A stretch of 64,000 nt of DNA, taken from Agrilactobacillus composti DSM 18527 = JCM 14202. GTDB taxonomy: Bacteria > Bacillota > Bacilli > Lactobacillales > Lactobacillaceae. Location of the stretch: contig NZ_AZGA01000057.1 of the NCBI RefSeq assembly GCF_001436375.1, positions 1-64,000 on the forward strand, given 5' to 3'. The number at the start of each line of letters is the position of its first letter. The first letter of the stretch is position 1. A program made the translations under genes and the position numbers. Under the pieces are notes generated by a model. It ran no database searches. It worked only from the letters and a program-made list of their open reading frames with translations, and was not told the DNA's origin. Below are positions 61,605-64,000 of the stretch, piece by piece.

Positions 61605-64000
61605 TCCAATTCACCTTCTCTAATTTGCGTACGTTCACATAAAGATCCCGTTGGTTGCCAATGGGGCCGTAATAGTTAAAGCCGTAACTCAATTGGGCAT
61701 AGCCCCCCACCATTTGGGTGGGTTTGATATGGATCTGGGTTGGGGCATTGTGGCTACCGCCCCGATTGCCGGTGATGGTGGACAGGGGTTCTTGAATGTC
61801 CATATCCTGGGCATGGTACATGTACATGCTGCCCTTTGGCATCCGGTGGCTCACCACGGCTCTGGCGGTGACCACCCCATTACGGTTATAAATTTCCAAC
61901 CAATCGTTATCCTTGATGCCTAAGTCCGTGGCATCTTCTGGAGCCAGCCAAACGTTGGGTCCCCCCCGGAATAAGGTCAGCATCTCCAAATTATCTTGAT
62001 AGGTGGTATGGATATTCCATTTCCCATGGGGGGTCATGTAGCGCAGGGTGATTTCTTTGGCATCAGACACCACCACATCCTTTGGTCCCATGACTTGTGG
62101 GGGCAAAGTCGGTTTATAGGTGGTCAGTTGTTCCCCATATTCTTGGAAAATTTCGTGATCCAGATAAAATTGTTGGCGGCCGGTCAAGGTTCTAAAGGGT
62201 ACCAAAAATTCCGTGTTCACGGTAAATGGTGCATACCGCTCTCCGTCGTGCTTGGCACTGGAGAAGATCGGCGTTGGAATCGCCTCTCTAGGTTGCGTAG
62301 TGATACTCTGGAAGGTCATTTTGTCCTCGGTGCGGCCAGCGGCGATTTCACTTAAATCCACGCCGGTATGTTCTGACTCCGCTAACCAGGCTTTTTTGGC
62401 CACGGCCCCATTGGAGGCACTGGACAGGGTCAAAATGGCATCGGCCACTTTTTTAGCCTGGTCGATCTTGGGGCAGCCTTGATTGATGCCGGCAGCGGTA
62501 TAGGTGCGATTCATGGCCTTGAGGCTTTCATACTGCTCAGCCACTGAATAGCTGATGCCATCGGCCCCCACCTTACCCCCGGCATTCGGTCCTAAGGCAA
62601 TAAACTTGTCATAGACCTGGGTATAGTCTCTTGGGATCAATTGCAACAGCGGCATGGTTTTGCCGGGTACTGGCGCAACGTCTTTGTCGTACTTCCAGTC
62701 TTTGATCTCCCCAAAAGGTTGGGCCAGTTCTGCAGGGGAATCATGGCCCAGGGGTTGGGTCTTCACATCATATTGGGTCTCGGGTAAGTATTTTTCAGCT
62801 AAGGCACTGAATTTCTTGGCCAGGTTCTTGAAGATATCCCAGTCACTCTTAGATTCCCAGAGCGGATTGATGGCAGCGTTGAAGGGATGGATGAAGGGAT
62901 GCATATCCGTGCTGGATAAATCTTCTTTTTCATACCAAGTGGCCGCCGGCAGGACAATGTCAGAATACATCGGGGTAGACACCATCCGGAAATCCAGGTC
63001 CACCACTAAGTCCAACTTGCCTTCCACAGGATCTTCATGCCACACCATGTCTTGGGGTTTGAACTGGTCGTTGGCCTTGGCCAATAAACCATTTTCCGTC
63101 CCCAGCATATGTTTCATCATATATTCTTGGCCCTTGCCGGAACTGGTGAATAAATTAGAGCGCCAAATAAACAGGCCCTTGGGGTTGTTTTCAGCCCGAT
63201 CAGGATCTTCAATGGCAAATTTCAAACTGCCTTGTTTTAATTCGGCAATAATTTTAGCTTTGATTTGGTCAAAATCTTGGGTGTCGTAGTCCTTCACAAA
63301 ACTTAAAGAACTCCGATCAAATTGGGGATAACTTGGCAGCCAGCCTAAGCGGGCGGCCATTTGGTTATAGTCAGCCGGGTGGTCATAGCGATGTTTGGTG
63401 GCTTTGACTGGGGACTTTAAGGCCTTGTTATCCAGTTCATCATATTTCCATTGATCACTGGCAAAATAGAAGAAGGACGTGCCATTTTGCTGACGGGCAC
63501 CGCCAGCTTGCCAGTCGTTGGCAAAGGCCACGGTGGCCCAGCCTTCTTGGGGCCGCAATTTTTCTTGCCCCACATAATGGGCCCAGCCGCCGCCGGAAAC
63601 CCCTTCACAACCGGTCAAGAGCACCAGGTTGATGATGGCCCGGTAAGTCATGTCACTGTTGAACCAATGGTTGATCCCAGCGCCCATGATCACCATGGAT
63701 TTACCCCCGCTATCAATGGCGTTTTGGGCAAATTCCCGGGCGATTTGGACACAAATACTAGCCTTCACACCGGTGACTTTTTCTTGCCAGGCCGGGGTGA
63801 AGGGACTATCAGCATCTTGGGCGTTTTGAGCGGCCAAGTCATCATTCTCAGTTTGGGGCAAGCCATATTGACTGAGCATTAAATCATAAACGGTGGTAAC
63901 TAAGTGCTCACTGCCATCGGTAAAAGTCACTGTCTGGGCCTTCAAATGCCGACTTAACACGGCACTGCCCGCATCACTGAAGTATGGGAAATCCGTGACC
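61594..64000 (-). CDS. narG: Respiratory nitrate reductase alpha subunit, 3' part
   Basis: Open from the right edge: about 801 codons are present of roughly 1220, so the N-terminal third, with the first [4Fe-4S] cluster and the Mo-ligand Asp region, lies outside. The sequence before 63960 (VTDFPYFSDAGSA in frame) shows that the GTG there is internal. Visible NarG segments include MGAGINHWFNSDMTYRAIINLVLLTGCEG, LDFRMVSTPMYSDIVLPAATWYEKEDLSSTDMHPFIHPF and LTGRQQFYLDHE. Followed by narH, narJ and narI. Confidence 0.95.
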   Translation of the reverse strand, partial: VTDFPYFSDAGSAVLSRHLKAQTVTFTDGSEHLVTTVYDLMLSQYGLPQTENDDLAAQNAQDADSPFTPAWQEKVTGVKASICVQIAREFAQNAIDSGGKSMVIMGAGINHWFNSDMTYRAIINLVLLTGCEGVSGGGWAHYVGQEKLRPQEGWATVAFANDWQAGGARQQNGTSFFYFASDQWKYDELDNKALKSPVKATKHRYDHPADYNQMAARLGWLPSYPQFDRSSLSFVKDYDTQDFDQIKAKIIAELKQGSLKFAIEDPDRAENNPKGLFIWRSNLFTSSGKGQEYMMKHMLGTENGLLAKANDQFKPQDMVWHEDPVEGKLDLVVDLDFRMVSTPMYSDIVLPAATWYEKEDLSSTDMHPFIHPFNAAINPLWESKSDWDIFKNLAKKFSALAEKYLPETQYDVKTQPLGHDSPAELAQPFGEIKDWKYDKDVAPVPGKTMPLLQLIPRDYTQVYDKFIALGPNAGGKVGADGISYSVAEQYESLKAMNRTYTAAGINQGCPKIDQAKKVADAILTLSSASNGAVAKKAWLAESEHTGVDLSEIAAGRTEDKMTFQSITTQPREAIPTPIFSSAKHDGERYAPFTVNTEFLVPFRTLTGRQQFYLDHEIFQEYGEQLTTYKPTLPPQVMGPKDVVVSDAKEITLRYMTPHGKWNIHTTYQDNLEMLTLFRGGPNVWLAPEDATDLGIKDNDWLEIYNRNGVVTARAVVSHRMPKGSMYMYHAQDMDIQEPLSTITGNRGGSHNAPTQIHIKPTQMVGGYAQLSYGFNYYGPIGNQRDLYVNVRKLEKVNWNED

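Noticed and set aside
62654-63289. 211-aa plus-strand frame opposite narG
   Set aside because: Shadow of narG; the encoded sequence has no protein-like family features.

Overview
The window looks like chromosomal DNA of a Lactobacillaceae bacterium (low-GC Gram-positive, but moderately GC-rich in the core genes). Signs of this are strong AGGAGG-type ribosome sites, frequent TTG/GTG starts, an L-2-hydroxyisocaproate dehydrogenase, a LacS-type galactoside carrier, leader RNAs typical of Firmicutes, and a respiratory nitrate reductase with molybdenum-cofactor genes, as found in some lactobacilli. The genus cannot be fixed from the sequence alone.

Layout. 1-4 kb: hypothetical proteins, including a glutamine-rich coiled-coil protein and a polytopic membrane protein. 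4.1-7.4 kb: a tryptophan ABC transporter operon (trpXYZ type) behind a 20-codon leader peptide with tandem Trp codons and two terminators. 7.4-22.4 kb: accessory DNA with MerR/AraC/TetR regulators beside single enzymes, AT-rich islands, a secreted protein and a polysaccharide deacetylase with 11-bp phased repeats in its promoter, an aldehyde-type MerR/carboxymuconolactone decarboxylase/Sir2 unit, and a toxin-antitoxin pair whose toxin is broken, lying between two copies of a small membrane gene. 22.5-28.3 kb: racemase, aldo-keto reductase, a TPP-riboswitch thiM-thiE-HAD operon, and an SDR. 28.3-33 kb: a DJ-1/PfpI-like protein, then a T-box-controlled methionine/transsulfuration operon. 33-40.6 kb: an aromatic amino acid locus (MFS carrier, aroE, transketolase, DAHP synthase, aroB, aroD). 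40.7-43.3 kb: a drug exporter and hicDH. 43.3-50.1 kb: a run of one unknown gene, a FecBDE-type ABC transporter, narK, moaA, moaD and moaE. 50.3-58.7 kb: two CPBP proteases, an amidohydrolase, a LacI regulator, and an alpha-galactoside carrier plus alpha-galactosidase. 58.8-64 kb: narI, narJ, narH and the 3' two-thirds of narG, which runs off the right edge.

The most notable regulatory content is a pair of apparent ribosome-mediated attenuators. The one before the transketolase/DAHP synthase operon has a 16-residue leader peptide ending RYYWFS (Tyr-Tyr-Trp-Phe). A consensus promoter precedes it. A three-way-junction RNA starts on the Trp-Phe codons, and part of that RNA can pair with the 5' arm of the first of two terminators, which is the layout expected of an attenuator sensing all three aromatic amino acids. 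The trpXYZ leader (Trp-Trp) is a second, independent example. A Met T-box and a TPP riboswitch sit in the same window, so at least three different leader-RNA strategies are used here.

Limits: family calls come from motifs read by eye; starts were chosen from ribosome-binding sites; RNA structures were folded by hand.
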